64,000 nt of DNA from Glycocaulis albus (GCF_014639075.1 NZ_BMFS01000001.1:62001-126000), one strand, 5' to 3'. Shown: positions 48,206 to 59,177, numbered from the stretch's first letter. Numbers and translations are program-made. Notes: generated by a model from the sequence alone, not told the origin.

Positions 48206-48422
48206 GAGATGTCCTCCGGCCCGGCAGATAGGAACGGGGAGGGGGTCCGGGCCTGTCATTTCGCAACCTAGCCAAGCAGGCCAGCGCGTCAATCACATCT
48301 GCCCGCAAGCCTGCCTTGCGGCCGTGCATGTCTTCAGCCCCAGCATCAGGGCTTGATCCGCGCGCCGGTCTGGCTTTTGATCCGCGAACGGGGGCTCGCT
48401 ACGGGCAAAGGGACAGTACCGC

Positions 48423-48941
48423 TTGGAAACGTTTCTGGTATCGCTGGTGTCCGGGCTGATCGCGTCGGCCCTGTTCGAGGTCTTGCACAATCCCGAAAGC
48501 CGCAAGCGTTATGCGGGCGTTGCGCGCCTGTCGGGCCGGCTTTTTGTGTCCGATCACAATCGTCCGCGTCACAAGGCGGCCCTGTGGGCGGTCGCCGGGC
48601 TGCGCTGGACAATGGTTGCGCTCGGCGCCGGGGCGGGCAGTGCCGTGATGTCGGGCATGCTGAACGAGGCCAGCGCCGGCACGGTGGGCCCCAGCGTACC
48701 GGCCGCGATAGGCCTCGGCATTGTCAGCGGGCTTTACCTTGTCACGATCAGCCAGAGCCGCGGTTATCTGATACGCGGCATTGTCGCGCTGATCGCGGGG
48801 TTTGGCGTCGCTGTCGGCATATTGCGCCTGCTGGGCGGCGTGCCGTCAGCCGACGAGGCGGTAACCGCCATCCTTGTCTTTGGCCTGTCGATCGCGTTCT
48901 GCTGGCGCGCGCTGGGGCTGATTCCGGTGCTACGCCAGTAG
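48423..48941 (+). CDS. Hypothetical membrane protein
   Basis: The 172-residue protein begins at TTG with an amphipathic helix (ETFLVSLVSGLIASALFEVL), then a basic segment (RKRYAGVARL), and has three or four membrane helices in the last 120 residues. I recognise no family. It is inserted between sucB and lpdA, on the opposite strand. Confidence 0.65.
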   Translation: METFLVSLVSGLIASALFEVLHNPESRKRYAGVARLSGRLFVSDHNRPRHKAALWAVAGLRWTMVALGAGAGSAVMSGMLNEASAGTVGPSVPAAIGLGIVSGLYLVTISQSRGYLIRGIVALIAGFGVAVGILRLLGGVPSADEAVTAILVFGLSIAFCWRALGLIPVLRQ

Positions 48942-48945
48942 ATTT

Positions 48946-50511
48946 CTAGATATCCAGCAGCAGGCGCTCCGGCTTCTCAAGGCTCTCCTTCACGCGCACC
49001 AGGAAGGTGACAGCTTCCTTGCCGTCCACGATGCGGTGATCATAGGACAGGGCCAGATACATCATCGGGCGGATCACGACCTGGCCATTAATGGCGACCG
49101 GGCGCTCCTGGATCTTGTGCATGCCGAGAATGCCCGATTGCGGCGCATTGAGGATGGGCGAACTCATCAGCGAGCCATAGACCCCGCCATTGGAGATGGT
49201 GAAGGTTGCCCCTTGCATGTCCTCAAGGCCCAGCTGGCCGTCGCGGGCGCGCTTGCCGAGATCCATGATGCCCTTCTCGATACCCGCCAGCGATTTCTGG
49301 TCACAATCGCGCACCACCGGCACGACGAGGCCGCGATCAGTGCCGACCGCCACGCCGATATCATAGTAATTCTTGTAGATGATGTCGGTGCCGTCGATTT
49401 CGGCATTGACCGCCGGGATGTCCTGCAGCGCGGCCACACATGCCTTCACAAAGAAACTCATGAAGCCGAGCTTGATGCCGTGCTTCGCGGTGAAATCGTC
49501 CTGCACCTCCTTGCGCAGCGCCATGATCGCGCTCATGTCAGCCTCGTTATACGTGGTCAGCATGGCAGCAGAGTTCTGCGCTTCCTTCAGGCGGCGCGCG
49601 ATGGTCTGGCGCAGCCGGGTCATTTTCACGCGTTCCTCGCGCTCGCCCGTCTCGCGCGGGGCGGACGCTTGCGCCACCGCAGCCGGTTCGGGTGCGCGCG
49701 CGCCCTGCTCCACGGCTTTGAGCGCATCGCCCTTGGTCACGCGGCCATCGCGGCCAGTGCCCTCGACCTTGGACAGATCAACCTTGTTCTCGGACGCCAC
49801 GCGCTGGGCGGATGGCATCGCCTTAACATCGTCCGATGATTTGCTTTCCGCCTTGGGGGCTTCGGACTTGCTTTCCGATTTTGCAGACCCGCCGGACGCG
49901 CCTTCACGGATTTTCGCCACGACCTGGCCCGGCTCCACGCTATCGCCTTCCTTGACCAGCGCCTCTTCCAGCACGCCTGCGACCGGCGAGGGCACTTCAA
50001 CGGCCACCTTGTCGGTCTCGATTTCCATGAGCGGCTGATCGACGCTGACGCTATCGCCGACTTTCACCAGCCAGTTACCGACCGTGCCTTCAGCGACGCT
50101 TTCGCCCATGACCGGAACCTTGGCATCGGTCAGCGCGCCGCCGGCGCCGGATTTCGCCTGATCGGACTTGGCCTCATCAGACTTGGCCTCGGATTTCTCC
50201 GCAGGCTTGTCGTCCTTTTTCGGTGCCTCGTCTTTCTTCTCGGCTTTTTTGGGTTCGGGCGATTTCGCCCCGGATGCGCCCGCCTCGAACTCGGCGAGTG
50301 CGGCGCCAATCTCGACCGTCTCGCCCTCTTTGGCCTTGATGGCGGTGATGACCCCGTCTTCCTCGGCGCGGACCTCTACCGATACCTTGTCGGTTTCCAG
50401 CTCGACCAGGACATCGTCCTTCTTCACGGACTGACCTTCAGATACCAGCCAGCTTCCGACGGTGGCTTCGGAAACGGATTCGCCAAGTGTGGGGACGGTG
50501 ATTGCGCTCAT
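48946..50511 (-). CDS. sucB: Dihydrolipoyl succinyltransferase (OGDH E2) with two lipoyl domains
   Basis: E2 of the 2-oxoglutarate dehydrogenase complex. The 521-residue protein has two lipoyl domains, with lipoyl-lysine motifs ETDKV at about residues 39-43 and 163-167, separated by a charged Lys/Glu/Asp/Pro linker. The peripheral subunit-binding domain ([25 protein letters not shown]) and the catalytic domain ([14 protein letters not shown]) follow. Most SucB proteins have one lipoyl domain and about 400 residues. It is co-directional with sucA, 32 bases downstream. Confidence 0.96.
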   Translation of the reverse strand: MSAITVPTLGESVSEATVGSWLVSEGQSVKKDDVLVELETDKVSVEVRAEEDGVITAIKAKEGETVEIGAALAEFEAGASGAKSPEPKKAEKKDEAPKKDDKPAEKSEAKSDEAKSDQAKSGAGGALTDAKVPVMGESVAEGTVGNWLVKVGDSVSVDQPLMEIETDKVAVEVPSPVAGVLEEALVKEGDSVEPGQVVAKIREGASGGSAKSESKSEAPKAESKSSDDVKAMPSAQRVASENKVDLSKVEGTGRDGRVTKGDALKAVEQGARAPEPAAVAQASAPRETGEREERVKMTRLRQTIARRLKEAQNSAAMLTTYNEADMSAIMALRKEVQDDFTAKHGIKLGFMSFFVKACVAALQDIPAVNAEIDGTDIIYKNYYDIGVAVGTDRGLVVPVVRDCDQKSLAGIEKGIMDLGKRARDGQLGLEDMQGATFTISNGGVYGSLMSSPILNAPQSGILGMHKIQERPVAINGQVVIRPMMYLALSYDHRIVDGKEAVTFLVRVKESLEKPERLLLDI

Positions 50512-50543
50512 GATACGGTCATCCAGATCGGGTGTGAGAGGGG

Positions 50544-53528
50544 TCAGTCTTTGGCGAGGGCTTCGTCGACCAGGGCCTGCTGCTGGGCCTGGTGACGCGA
50601 AAGCAGTCCGGTAGCCGTGGAAGCAGATGGCGCGCGCCCGACATAGCGCGGCCGCTTCGACTTGCCGCCCACCTTTTCAAGGCAGAACTCCAGATAGGGT
50701 TCCACGAAGGTCCAGCCGCCCATATTCTTGGGTTCTTCCTGGCACCATACGATATCGGCCTGCGGGAAACGCTTCAGCTCGTCGATGATGGACTTGGCCG
50801 GGAAGGGGTAGAACTGCTCCACGCGCAAGAGATAGACGTCATTTAGACCCTTGTTCTCGCGCGCTTCAAGCAGATCGTAATAGACCTTGCCCGAACACAG
50901 CACGACACGGCGGATATCCTTGTCGGCCACCACCGGTTCGGCGCGCAATTGCGCAAACTCGCCCCGGTCGGTGCGCACGCTGGTATCGCCATCATCCCAC
51001 AGGACGCGGTGGAAGGAGGAGCCGGGCCCGAACTCGGAGAGATCCGACACGCAGCGCTTGTGCCGCAGCAGCGATTTCGGGGTCATGATGACCAGCGGCT
51101 TTCTGAAGCCGCGATGGATCTGACGGCGCAGAATATGGAAATAGTTCGCCGGCGTGGAGCAGTTGGCAACCTGCATATTGTCTTCGGCGCATTGCTGCAG
51201 GAAGCGCTCCAGCCGCGCGGAGGAGTGCTCCGGTCCCTGGCCCTCATAGCCGTGCGGCAGAAGCATGACGAGGCCGGACATGCGCAGCCATTTGCGCTCC
51301 GAGGAGGAAATGAACTGGTCGATGATGACCTGCGCGCCATTGGTGAAATCGCCGAACTGGGCTTCCCACATCACCAGCGTATTGGGCGCCGAGAGCGAGT
51401 AGCCATACTCAAAGCCGAGCACGGCTTCTTCCGACAGCATGGAATCGATCACTTCATAGCGCGCCTGGTCGTCGCTCAAATGGTTGAGGAAGGTATGGCG
51501 CTCCTGCGTTTCCTGATCGATCAGATGGGAATGGCGCTGGGAGAAGGTGCCGCGCCCGCAATCCTGCCCGGACAGGCGCACCGGAAAGCCTTCGGTGAGA
51601 AGCGTGCCGAAGGCGAGATGCTCGGCGGTTGCCCAGTCCAGCCCCTCGCCCTTCTCGATCGTCTCGCGGCGGTTGGTAATGACGCGTTTCAGGGTCTTGT
51701 GGATATTGTACTCTTCGGGAATGCGCGTCATCGCCTCCCCGACAGCCTTCAGGGCGTCGATATCCACCGCCGTCTGACCGCGCCGGTCATCCTCGTCCGG
51801 CAGGCCCAGGCCTGACCACACGCCATCCAGCCAGTCGGCCTTGTTGGTCTTGTAGGACTTGCCCAGTTCGAACTCATCATCGAGGAAGGCTTCCAGCTCA
51901 CTCACCCAGCCATCGACATCCTCGCGGGTGACAATGCCCTCCTCGACAAGACGATCAGTATAAAGCTCGCGCGTGGTCGGGTGGCCGCTGATTGCCTTGT
52001 ACATGAGCGGCTGGGTGAAGGAGGGATCGTCGCCCTCATTGTGGCCGAAGCGGCGGTAGCAGAACATGTCGATGACGACATCCTTGCCGAATTTCTGCCG
52101 GTATTCGGTCGCCACCTTGGCGGCAAACACCACGGCCTCGGGATCGTCGCCATTGGCGTGGAAGATCGGCGCCTGCACCATCAGGGCCACGTCGGACGGG
52201 TAGGGAGAGGAGCGGCTGTCACGCGGATCGGTGGTGAAACCGATCTGGTTGTTGACGATGAAATGGATGGCGCCGCCCGTACGGTGGCCGCGCAGGCCCG
52301 AAAGGCCAAAGCATTCTGCCACGATGCCCTGACCGGCAAAGGCCGCGTCGCCGTGCAGCAGAAGCGGCAGCACTTTATGGCTGGACGGTTCGCCCGTCTG
52401 CATCTGGTATTTGCTCATCTTGGCGCGCGCCTTGCCCAGCACGACAGGGTCAACGGCCTCCAGGTGCGAGGGGTTGGCTGTCAGCGACAAATGGACGTTA
52501 TTGCCGTCGAACTCGCGTGTGGATGATGAACCCAGATGGTATTTCACGTCGCCGGACGAGAACTCGTCTTCACCGATTGTCGAGCCGCCCTGGAATTCGT
52601 GGAAGATGACGTGATAGGGCTTGCCCATCACGGCGGCCAGCACGTTAAGGCGGCCGCGGTGGGGCATCCCGACAATGATGTCGCTTACCCCCATGGCGCC
52701 GCCGCGCTTGATGATCTGCTCCAGCGCCGGAACCATGGCCTCGCCGCCATCAATGCCGAAACGCTTGGTGCCGGGATAACGCTTGTGCAGGAATCGTTCG
52801 AAGGCTTCGGTCTCGACGAGCTTGCGCAGGATGGCCTTCTTGCCGTTCTTCGAGAACGCAATCTCCTTGTCCGGCCCTTCAATGCGTTCCTGCAGCCACG
52901 CTTTCTCCTCCGGGTTGGAGATGTGCATGAACTCGATGCCCAGAGTGCCGCAATAGGTGCGCTTGAGGATGTCGAGAATCTCGCGCACGGTCGCTGTTTC
53001 AAGGCCCAGATAGCCATTGATGAAAATCTCGCGGTCGAGATCGGCCTCGCCAAACCCGTAGCTCTCCGGGTCCAGCTCCGGCTGCGGCTCGCGCTCGCCC
53101 AGCTTCAACGGGTCGAGATCCGCCGCCAGATGCCCGCGCATGCGGTAGGCACGGATCAGCATGATGGCTGAAATGCTGTCCTTGACCGCCGAGTGCACAT
53201 CAGCGGGAGAGGCAGTTTCGCCCATGCGGGCTGCAACCTTTTCCGGCAGGCTGGGTACGACACTTTCAATATCGCCGAGCGCCGAGACCATCTCGCCATT
53301 GGACTTGCGCGGCCAGCCTTCGCGTTTCCAGCCCGGCCCCTTCGCGGCGCGCTTCGAGCTGGCGGCTTCATCGCCAACCGCGTCGAAAAACTTGCGCCAT
53401 GAAGCCGGCACCGATGCCGGGTTGCTCGCATAGCGCGCGGCCATGTCTTCCAGATAGATGGCGTTGGCGCCAAACAGGAAGGAAGTGTCGAGGAAGGTCT
53501 GGTTCGAGGAGGAGCGAGCGTCGGTCAT
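50544..53528 (-). CDS. sucA: 2-oxoglutarate dehydrogenase E1 component
   Basis: SucA decarboxylates 2-oxoglutarate with thiamine diphosphate. The 994-residue protein is full length, opening with [13 protein letters not shown], then [26 protein letters not shown] (ThDP pocket), [10 protein letters not shown] and [18 protein letters not shown], and the C-terminal pyrimidine domain [23 protein letters not shown]. The 5' region (53529-53856) contains a structured inverted repeat. It leads sucA-sucB. Confidence 0.98.
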   Translation of the reverse strand: MTDARSSSNQTFLDTSFLFGANAIYLEDMAARYASNPASVPASWRKFFDAVGDEAASSKRAAKGPGWKREGWPRKSNGEMVSALGDIESVVPSLPEKVAARMGETASPADVHSAVKDSISAIMLIRAYRMRGHLAADLDPLKLGEREPQPELDPESYGFGEADLDREIFINGYLGLETATVREILDILKRTYCGTLGIEFMHISNPEEKAWLQERIEGPDKEIAFSKNGKKAILRKLVETEAFERFLHKRYPGTKRFGIDGGEAMVPALEQIIKRGGAMGVSDIIVGMPHRGRLNVLAAVMGKPYHVIFHEFQGGSTIGEDEFSSGDVKYHLGSSSTREFDGNNVHLSLTANPSHLEAVDPVVLGKARAKMSKYQMQTGEPSSHKVLPLLLHGDAAFAGQGIVAECFGLSGLRGHRTGGAIHFIVNNQIGFTTDPRDSRSSPYPSDVALMVQAPIFHANGDDPEAVVFAAKVATEYRQKFGKDVVIDMFCYRRFGHNEGDDPSFTQPLMYKAISGHPTTRELYTDRLVEEGIVTREDVDGWVSELEAFLDDEFELGKSYKTNKADWLDGVWSGLGLPDEDDRRGQTAVDIDALKAVGEAMTRIPEEYNIHKTLKRVITNRRETIEKGEGLDWATAEHLAFGTLLTEGFPVRLSGQDCGRGTFSQRHSHLIDQETQERHTFLNHLSDDQARYEVIDSMLSEEAVLGFEYGYSLSAPNTLVMWEAQFGDFTNGAQVIIDQFISSSERKWLRMSGLVMLLPHGYEGQGPEHSSARLERFLQQCAEDNMQVANCSTPANYFHILRRQIHRGFRKPLVIMTPKSLLRHKRCVSDLSEFGPGSSFHRVLWDDGDTSVRTDRGEFAQLRAEPVVADKDIRRVVLCSGKVYYDLLEARENKGLNDVYLLRVEQFYPFPAKSIIDELKRFPQADIVWCQEEPKNMGGWTFVEPYLEFCLEKVGGKSKRPRYVGRAPSASTATGLLSRHQAQQQALVDEALAKD

Positions 53529-53856
53529 CTTGGCCCTTCAGGGCAGGTTATCGTGAGCGCCGGGGCGGCGCCGGGTTGCATAATCGACACTTATGCCTCT
53601 CCGGCGCAAAAGAGAAGCCCAAATGGGTGCAAATCGGCCCGTGGAACGGTAACCCGCACGAACGGGCGTGCTATTTGGGCGCTGACAGGTCCGATCACGC
53701 AAATTTGCCGCGGTGAGTTGCCGGTAGCTCCTTACCTGGCCCTTATGTGAAAGCGAACTTTAACCAGCAATTCATCGTGTCATTGAACTATCACAGCGAA
53801 TGGCGTTCGCTGATGGCGAAGGCGGAACATATTCAGCAGCCCGCCCGTTTCGTGCC
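53529..53856. promoter_or_regulatory. sucA upstream region with nested inverted repeats
   Basis: In this 328-base gap GCCCAAAT (53617-53624) pairs with ATTTGGGC (53673-53680), and inside them GCCCGT (53637-53642) with ACGGGC (53662-53667). The two-tier stem spans 64 bases about 90 bases upstream of the leftward sucA start. It could be a structured leader or operator. Nothing else coding is visible, apart from an alternative earlier start of the rightward gene. Confidence 0.5.
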
Positions 53857-55083
53857 ATGAGTACGCTTTCGATGCTCGCGCAGTACCGCCACTCGCTCAA
53901 AGGGGCGACCCATCTGGAGACCACCCAGCTCCAGCTGATCAATCTCGACTTGCTGAAAACACGCTACCAGGAGCGCTGGCCGAAGGTGCGCTCGCGCATC
54001 TTCGATACCTGCGAGCAGTTCATCCGGAAGCGTATTGGTCCGGGTGATGCGCTTTTGCGCGCCAATACCGGCTTTGTCATTCTGCCGGGGCCGGATCGTG
54101 AGGAGCCGCCCGAACAGTTTACGGCGCGCATCGAGACCGAGCTGAGGGCGTTCTTTCTGGGAACTGATTACCTCAAGGAGCTTGGGCTGGAGGCCGAAAC
54201 CGTCAACCTTGCCGTGGCCGATCTGTTTGGCAAGGGTGCGCCCGAGCCGCGCGGAGAAAAGCCGGACGGACAAGATGCCACCAGCCCCAGGGCCGCCGGA
54301 AAGCCTGCGCCCGGGCCGCTTACCTTCTCGCCGTTCTCGCTGAGCTTTGAGCCGCTCTGGGCGTCGGCCACCGGCTATGTGGCGCTGCACCGCGTCCGCG
54401 CAGTGGGCCGCATGGATGTGAAAGGTCCGGTGGTCCGCGATCATAAGCTGTGCCCGGCAGAGGGCGGCGGCTTGCTGCGAAGCGCGTTCGACAAGGCGCT
54501 GCTTCAGAAGACGGCCTGCACGCTCCTGGCGTGCCCTGTTCCCGGGTTGGCCGCAGTCGCGGTGCATTTCGACACGCTGGCCACAGTGAAATACCGCCTG
54601 CCCTACATGCATGCCTTCGACGTGATCGGCGAGTCTGTCCGGGCGCGGCTGATGCTGCTCATTACAGGCATGCCAATGGATGCGCCCGCAGGCCTGATTA
54701 CCGAAGTGACCCGGTTCGCGCGTATGCTGACGCGCCGGATAGTGGTCGATATTGATCAGGGCGCGCTGCGGCTTGAACGCTTTGATGACGCTGCCGTCGA
54801 CATCATGTCCATGAGGGCGCCGGCCCTGTCCCAGTTCGAGCGCCGCCGCACGAATATCGGACAACTGAACGAGCGGATATGCCGCGCAGGGCGTATGCTG
54901 GCGATCGAAGGGTGTGACCAGGAAGGCCAGCTTGCCCTGGCGCACGCCCTGCGCCCGGCCTATCTGGGCGGTCTGACTGTCGGGCCGGAAACGCGCACGC
55001 TGAGCGCACCCTATTTGCTGGCATTGAAGCTCCCGTCCCGGCCGGAACGGGAGCCGGCAGATTGCGCCGGCTTCCCGCTCTGA
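53857..55083 (+). CDS. Hypothetical protein resembling a degenerate GGDEF-EAL fold
   Basis: The 408-residue protein (from ATG 53857; ATG 53800 is an alternative) reads LQLINLDLLKTRY and IGPGDALLRANTGFVILPG, the spacing of a diguanylate cyclase fold but with no GGDEF motif. The second half has FEPLWASATGYVALHRV and IVVDIDQGALRLERF, positions comparable to EAL-domain strands, without the catalytic Glu or DDFG motif. A catalytically inactive nucleotide-binding or scaffold role is possible. Sequence-only alignment by eye; another family is possible. Confidence 0.6.
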   Translation: MSTLSMLAQYRHSLKGATHLETTQLQLINLDLLKTRYQERWPKVRSRIFDTCEQFIRKRIGPGDALLRANTGFVILPGPDREEPPEQFTARIETELRAFFLGTDYLKELGLEAETVNLAVADLFGKGAPEPRGEKPDGQDATSPRAAGKPAPGPLTFSPFSLSFEPLWASATGYVALHRVRAVGRMDVKGPVVRDHKLCPAEGGGLLRSAFDKALLQKTACTLLACPVPGLAAVAVHFDTLATVKYRLPYMHAFDVIGESVRARLMLLITGMPMDAPAGLITEVTRFARMLTRRIVVDIDQGALRLERFDDAAVDIMSMRAPALSQFERRRTNIGQLNERICRAGRMLAIEGCDQEGQLALAHALRPAYLGGLTVGPETRTLSAPYLLALKLPSRPEREPADCAGFPL

Positions 55084-55094
55084 CAGCTGGAGCC

Positions 55095-56003
55095 CTAGCC
55101 TTTGAGGACGTCGACGAGTGTCTTGCCGAGACGGGCCGGACTGTCTGAGACGACGATCCCGGCGGATTTCATCGCCTCGATCTTGCTTTCCGCATCACCC
55201 TTGCCGCCAGCGACAATCGCGCCGGCATGGCCCATGGTGCGGCCCTTGGGCGCCGTGCGCCCTGCGATAAAGCCTGCCATTGGTTTCTTGCGGCCCTTTT
55301 TCGCCTCATCGCGCAGGAACTGGGCGGCTTCCTCCTCGGCCGAGCCCCCAATTTCGCCGATCATGATGATCGACTTGGTTTCATCGTCGGCCAGGAACAT
55401 CTCCAGCACATCAATGAACTCGGTGCCCTTGACCGGGTCGCCGCCAATGCCGACCGCCGTCGTCTGGCCGAGGCCCTCGGCGGTGGTCTGGAACACGGCC
55501 TCATAGGTGAGGGTGCCTGAACGCGAGACCACGCCGACAGAGCCCTTCTTGAAGATATTGCCCGGCATGATGCCGATCTTGCACTCTTCGGGGGTCAGCA
55601 CGCCGGGGCAGTTCGGGCCCAGAAGGCGCGAGTTCGACTTCTCAAGGCGTGCCTTCACCTTGACCATGTCCATGACCGGGATGCCCTCGGTAATACACAC
55701 GATCAGTTCAATGCCCGCATCGATCGCCTCGATTATCGCTGCGCCCGCGCCAGCCGGCGGGACATAGACCACGCTGGCGGTTGCGCCCGTGCGCTCCTTG
55801 CCTTCGGCGACGGTTGAGAAGATCGGCAGCGAGGCCGCGCCGTCCATGCCGCTGGTCCAGCTCTCACCACCCTTTTTCGGATGGATGCCGCCGACCATCT
55901 TGGTGCCGAAATAGGCCAGAGCCTGCTCGGTGTGGAAGGTGCCGGTCTTGCCGGTCAGGCCCTGAACGAGAACCTTCGTGTCTTTGTTTACCAGTACGGA
56001 CAT
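55095..56003 (-). CDS. sucD: Succinyl-CoA ligase subunit alpha
   Basis: SucD with SucC converts succinyl-CoA to succinate with NTP formation. The ATG at 56003 gives 302 residues with [15 protein letters not shown], the CoA-binding [10 protein letters not shown] opening, [10 protein letters not shown], and the phospho-His in [14 protein letters not shown]. Its partner sucC lies 1.58 kb upstream, separated by a lipoprotein and a toxin-antitoxin pair; only 17 bases separate it from the toxin gene. Confidence 0.97.
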   Translation of the reverse strand: MSVLVNKDTKVLVQGLTGKTGTFHTEQALAYFGTKMVGGIHPKKGGESWTSGMDGAASLPIFSTVAEGKERTGATASVVYVPPAGAGAAIIEAIDAGIELIVCITEGIPVMDMVKVKARLEKSNSRLLGPNCPGVLTPEECKIGIMPGNIFKKGSVGVVSRSGTLTYEAVFQTTAEGLGQTTAVGIGGDPVKGTEFIDVLEMFLADDETKSIIMIGEIGGSAEEEAAQFLRDEAKKGRKKPMAGFIAGRTAPKGRTMGHAGAIVAGGKGDAESKIEAMKSAGIVVSDSPARLGKTLVDVLKG

Positions 56004-56020
56004 GGGGAGACCCTTTTTGT

Positions 56021-56440
56021 CTAGGCGAGGAAATCTTCGATGAACGGATTGCAGACCCTGACCGGGCCATACATCTGCCCGTGATTGAGGTCTTCGGTGT
56101 AGACGAGATTGAGGCCGGCCTTGCCGGCGGCTTGCAGGATCAGACCGTCCCAATGAGAAATTTCGAAGCGGTGGGAGATGTCTATGGCGGAGATCACGTC
56201 TTCGGGGCCGGGTACGATAACTGTCTCATCCCTCAGGGTGCGTACCCAGTCCGCTGCCTCCTGGGCCGCATAGCCGAGTTTCCGGCGCAAGACGGAATAG
56301 ACCTCCATCAACACCTGAGTAGAGACGGTCACGTCCCGGTTGAGGAGCAGGCTGCGCGCCATATCGCGCCGCTCTGGAGCTTCGCAATCTGTATCAGCAG
56401 CGTAGACGATGAGATTGGTGTCAAAGAAGGCCCCGCTCAC
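56021..56440 (-). CDS. vapC: PIN-domain toxin (VapC-like)
   Basis: The 139-residue protein has the PIN-domain acidic residues: [35 protein letters not shown] and VYTEDLNHG. VapC toxins are Mg-dependent RNases. It starts at GTG and overlaps its antitoxin gene by 20 bases. The pair is inserted between sucC and sucD. Confidence 0.88.
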   Translation of the reverse strand: MSGAFFDTNLIVYAADTDCEAPERRDMARSLLLNRDVTVSTQVLMEVYSVLRRKLGYAAQEAADWVRTLRDETVIVPGPEDVISAIDISHRFEISHWDGLILQAAGKAGLNLVYTEDLNHGQMYGPVRVCNPFIEDFLA

Positions 56441-56705
56441 GCATCACCTCCTCGTAAAATTCCTCGCGGTCGAAAGTCGGCTTGTCGCCACTCACCCGCC
56501 GCTCTCGCCGCTGGGAATTCTGGTCCGAAGCCTTGAACCGGTCGTTCCACTTTTCCATGCGGGCTGCCACCGACGACTCGCGCTTCACCTCGCGTTCGAG
56601 AAACTCGCGCACCATCGCATTGACGCTGGTGCGCCGTATGGCGGCGATAATCCGCGCCCGGTCGAGAAGTTCATCCTCGATGGCCAGTGTGAGATTCTTG
56701 GTCAC
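56421..56705 (-). CDS. vapB: VapB-like ribbon-helix-helix antitoxin
   Basis: The 94-residue protein opens with KNLTLAIEDELLDRARIIAAIRRTSVNAMVREFLE, a ribbon-helix-helix DNA-binding pattern, followed by a charged C-terminal arm that would bind the toxin. The start is GTG with GGAG about 11 bases upstream. It precedes and overlaps the PIN-domain gene. Confidence 0.84.
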   Translation of the reverse strand: MTKNLTLAIEDELLDRARIIAAIRRTSVNAMVREFLEREVKRESSVAARMEKWNDRFKASDQNSQRRERRVSGDKPTFDREEFYEEVMRERGLL

Positions 56706-56726
56706 GAAACTCGTGGCTCCACGTAT

Positions 56727-56748
56727 CCTGTGTTACACATAACCTGTG
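56727..56748 (-). promoter_or_regulatory. Candidate operator of the vapBC-like pair
   Basis: TGTGTTACACA (56729-56739) is a perfect 11-base palindrome, and CCTGTG occurs twice as a direct repeat (56727-56732 and 56743-56748). The site is about 25 bases upstream of the antitoxin GTG, where antitoxin autoregulation is expected. Confidence 0.5.
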
Positions 56749-56760
56749 GAGCAGGTGCGA

Positions 56761-57453
56761 TCAATCGGGCAAATCAGGGGCGGAGGACTCTCCGATCTGT
56801 GTTTCAGACTGCATGAAGTACCGGCGCACGATCGTCACGCCCGTTTCGCCGGATTGGGCAGGCACAATGAACTCGATCTCATGCCATTCGCGCGGATAGA
56901 CCGACAGGATCCGGCGGTAGCTGGTCGCCACCGGGTCGCCATTTGCATTGCGGGCCGCACTCCACATATCGTCCGCCGTCAGCCCGTACTGGTTCCGCAA
57001 TGCTTGACCGTCAGCGCGGGTTAGATGCGGCGCGTGGGCGACACACACGTCGGCCATCTCGAAAGACCGGCGTTCGTAACCGCCCGCGGAGAATCTGCTG
57101 GAGCTGTTCACCTGCACAATGCTGCGATAGTTGATCTCGCCCGGCCCGAAGCGACCGCGCCATATGGTGGTCCTGGAACCCAGCCCGGTGGATGCGACCC
57201 AAGACTCGTCGACGAGTTCGGCGTCGATAGCGGGATCGGTCATGTACGCCCCGCCGTCAGCGCTTAGCCCAAGCCTGTCGGCCCGCGACTGAAACTCGCC
57301 AAATTCGAACAGTGCGTTGTTGCACAGGGCGGTGAGTTGCCCGTTCAGGCTGGACCGCATCCGGCGTTCATCCTGGCTGTCGCAAGCGGTGACGCTGAGC
57401 GTCAAGGTCAGAGCAGGAAAAAGCGTTCGGAACAGAATCGACAAAGGCGACAT
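56761..57453 (-). CDS. Hypothetical lipoprotein between sucC and vapB
   Basis: The ATG at 57453 gives 230 residues with a signal peptide and lipobox LSVTAC. The mature domain has [36 protein letters not shown] and [12 protein letters not shown], with two more cysteines. I recognise no family. It is downstream of the sucC terminator and upstream of the toxin-antitoxin pair on the same strand, so it may belong to the inserted segment. Confidence 0.7.
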   Translation of the reverse strand: MSPLSILFRTLFPALTLTLSVTACDSQDERRMRSSLNGQLTALCNNALFEFGEFQSRADRLGLSADGGAYMTDPAIDAELVDESWVASTGLGSRTTIWRGRFGPGEINYRSIVQVNSSSRFSAGGYERRSFEMADVCVAHAPHLTRADGQALRNQYGLTADDMWSAARNANGDPVATSYRRILSVYPREWHEIEFIVPAQSGETGVTIVRRYFMQSETQIGESSAPDLPD

Positions 57454-57524
57454 CCTTAAACAACAAGACAAACCGACGTTATTCGTCCGGCCGCCCGGAC
57501 TGGCAAGCAATATCTCAAACGAAA

Positions 57525-57550
57525 CCGGGCCGCCCCATGGGGCGGCCCGG
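57525..57550 (-). terminator. Terminator after sucC
   Basis: CCGGGCCGCCCC (57525-57536) and GGGGCGGCCCGG (57539-57550) form a perfect 26-base palindrome with the central AT. On the minus strand it is 34 bases past sucC and is followed by TTTCGTTT. It should separate sucC transcription from the genes before sucD. Confidence 0.8.
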
Positions 57551-57583
57551 GATCAAAGGATCAACGGACGGTGGGGCCGACCC

Positions 57584-58777
57584 CTACCCCTGCACCGCCT
57601 TCACGATTTTCTGGGCGGCGTCGTCGAGATCGTCGGCAGACGTGATGTCCAGCCCGCTCTCATTGAGGATTTTCTTGCCGAGATCGACATTGGTGCCTTC
57701 AAGGCGTACCACCAGCGGCACTTTCAGGCCCACTTCCTTCACCGCGGCGACGACGCCTTCGGCGATCACATCGCAGCGCATGATGCCGCCAAAGATGTTT
57801 ACCAGAATGCCTTTGACGTTCTTGTCGGCGGTGATGATCTTGAAGGCGTGGGTGACTTTTTCCTTCGAGGCGCCGCCGCCCACGTCGAGGAAGTTGGCGG
57901 GCTCTGCGCCATAGAGCTTGATGATGTCCATCGTGGCCATGGCAAGGCCTGCCCCGTTCACCATGCAGCCGATATTGCCGTCGAGCGCCACATAGGCGAG
58001 GTCGTATTTGGACGCCTCGATTTCCTTTTCATCCTCTTCGGTGAGGTCGCGCAGGGCGCGGATATCGTCGTGCCGGAACAGCGCATTACCGTCGAAGGAC
58101 ACCTTGGCGTCCAGAACGCGCAAATGCCCGTCCTTCATCACGATGAGCGGATTGACCTCCAGAAGGCTCATATCCTTCTCGGTGAAGGCCCGGTAGAGGA
58201 TGGGGGCGAGCGACAGCATGTCCTCGCGCGCGGCGCCTTTCAGCTCCAGCGCATCGGCGATCTTGCCGGCGTCGGACGAGGTTACCCCCGTTTCCGGGTC
58301 GATATTGATGGTGAGGATTTTTTCGGGCGTCTCTTCGGCGACCGCCTCGATATCCATGCCGCCTTCGGTGGAGACCACGAAGGCCACCCGGCCGGTCTCG
58401 CGATTGACCAGAAGCGAGAGGTAAAGCTCTGTCTCGATATCGGCCCCGTCCTCGATATAGAGCCGGTTGACCTGCTTGCCGGCGGGGCCGGTCTGATGGG
58501 TGACGAGCGTGTTGCCGAGCATGTCTTTGGCGTGGGCGATCACTTCATCGCGCGAGAAGGCGAGGCGCACACCGCCCTTGGCGTCGGCGGGCAGTTCCTT
58601 GAACTTGCCCTTGCCGCGCCCGCCGGCATGGATCTGCGATTTCACGACCCAGAGCGGCCCGGGCAGCTTGTCGGCGGCGGCGCCGGCCTCATCGGCAGAG
58701 AAAATGGCAACGCCATCGGCTACGGGGGCGCCAAAGGCTTTCAGGACGGCCTTGGCCTGATGCTCGTGGATGTTCAT
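57584..58777 (-). CDS. sucC: Succinyl-CoA ligase subunit beta (ADP-forming type)
   Basis: The 397-residue ATP-grasp protein begins [16 protein letters not shown] and has [29 protein letters not shown]-type [16 protein letters not shown] and [13 protein letters not shown]. Length matches the family (about 390). It is followed by a perfect-palindrome terminator rather than by sucD, which is unusual. Confidence 0.97.
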   Translation of the reverse strand: MNIHEHQAKAVLKAFGAPVADGVAIFSADEAGAAADKLPGPLWVVKSQIHAGGRGKGKFKELPADAKGGVRLAFSRDEVIAHAKDMLGNTLVTHQTGPAGKQVNRLYIEDGADIETELYLSLLVNRETGRVAFVVSTEGGMDIEAVAEETPEKILTINIDPETGVTSSDAGKIADALELKGAAREDMLSLAPILYRAFTEKDMSLLEVNPLIVMKDGHLRVLDAKVSFDGNALFRHDDIRALRDLTEEDEKEIEASKYDLAYVALDGNIGCMVNGAGLAMATMDIIKLYGAEPANFLDVGGGASKEKVTHAFKIITADKNVKGILVNIFGGIMRCDVIAEGVVAAVKEVGLKVPLVVRLEGTNVDLGKKILNESGLDITSADDLDDAAQKIVKAVQG

Positions 58778-58895
58778 GGGGCAGCACTCACCTAGTTACC
58801 GGGGAGGGGCGGACCGGCAAAGCGGCCCGCCGCAGGAGAAGAGTCGCGTCGGCTTATACCATTGCCTTGCCGCAGTGCAACGCAAGGCATGTAGG

Positions 58896-59177
58896 CTATC
58901 GTGATTGCCGGTAAGTCAGGCGCAGGCCAGCCACGCAGGCGGCCCAGGCAAGGCCTGCACCCAGCCCTGAAGCGAGCAGCGGGACGGCAAGGGCGGGTGT
59001 GTCTCCCGGCGCCTGTGCCAGCCACAGAAAGCCCAGCTGGCCAGCCAGCACCGGAATGCCTGTTCCCACCAGAAGCCAGCCTATCCAGGTCAGAAAGGCC
59101 AGTGTGGCGAGGCGCTGCCGCAAGCTGAATGCCGCCGCCACGCCGATCATGGTGCCAAGGACGATGGCGATGATCAC
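58896..59177 (-). CDS. Small three-helix membrane protein
   Basis: The GTG at 59177, with GGAGG seven bases upstream, gives 93 residues: three hydrophobic segments (IIAIVLGTMIGVAAAF, LATLAFLTWIGWLLVG and LLASGLGAGLAWAACVAGL). The start overlaps the stop of the upstream MFS gene (GTGA), so the two are coupled. I recognise no family. Confidence 0.7.
   Translation of the reverse strand: MIIAIVLGTMIGVAAAFSLRQRLATLAFLTWIGWLLVGTGIPVLAGQLGFLWLAQAPGDTPALAVPLLASGLGAGLAWAACVAGLRLTYRQSR

Noticed and set aside
57317-58795. 492-residue rightward ORF antisense to sucC
   Set aside because: Mirrors the codon structure of succinyl-CoA ligase beta; no independent support.
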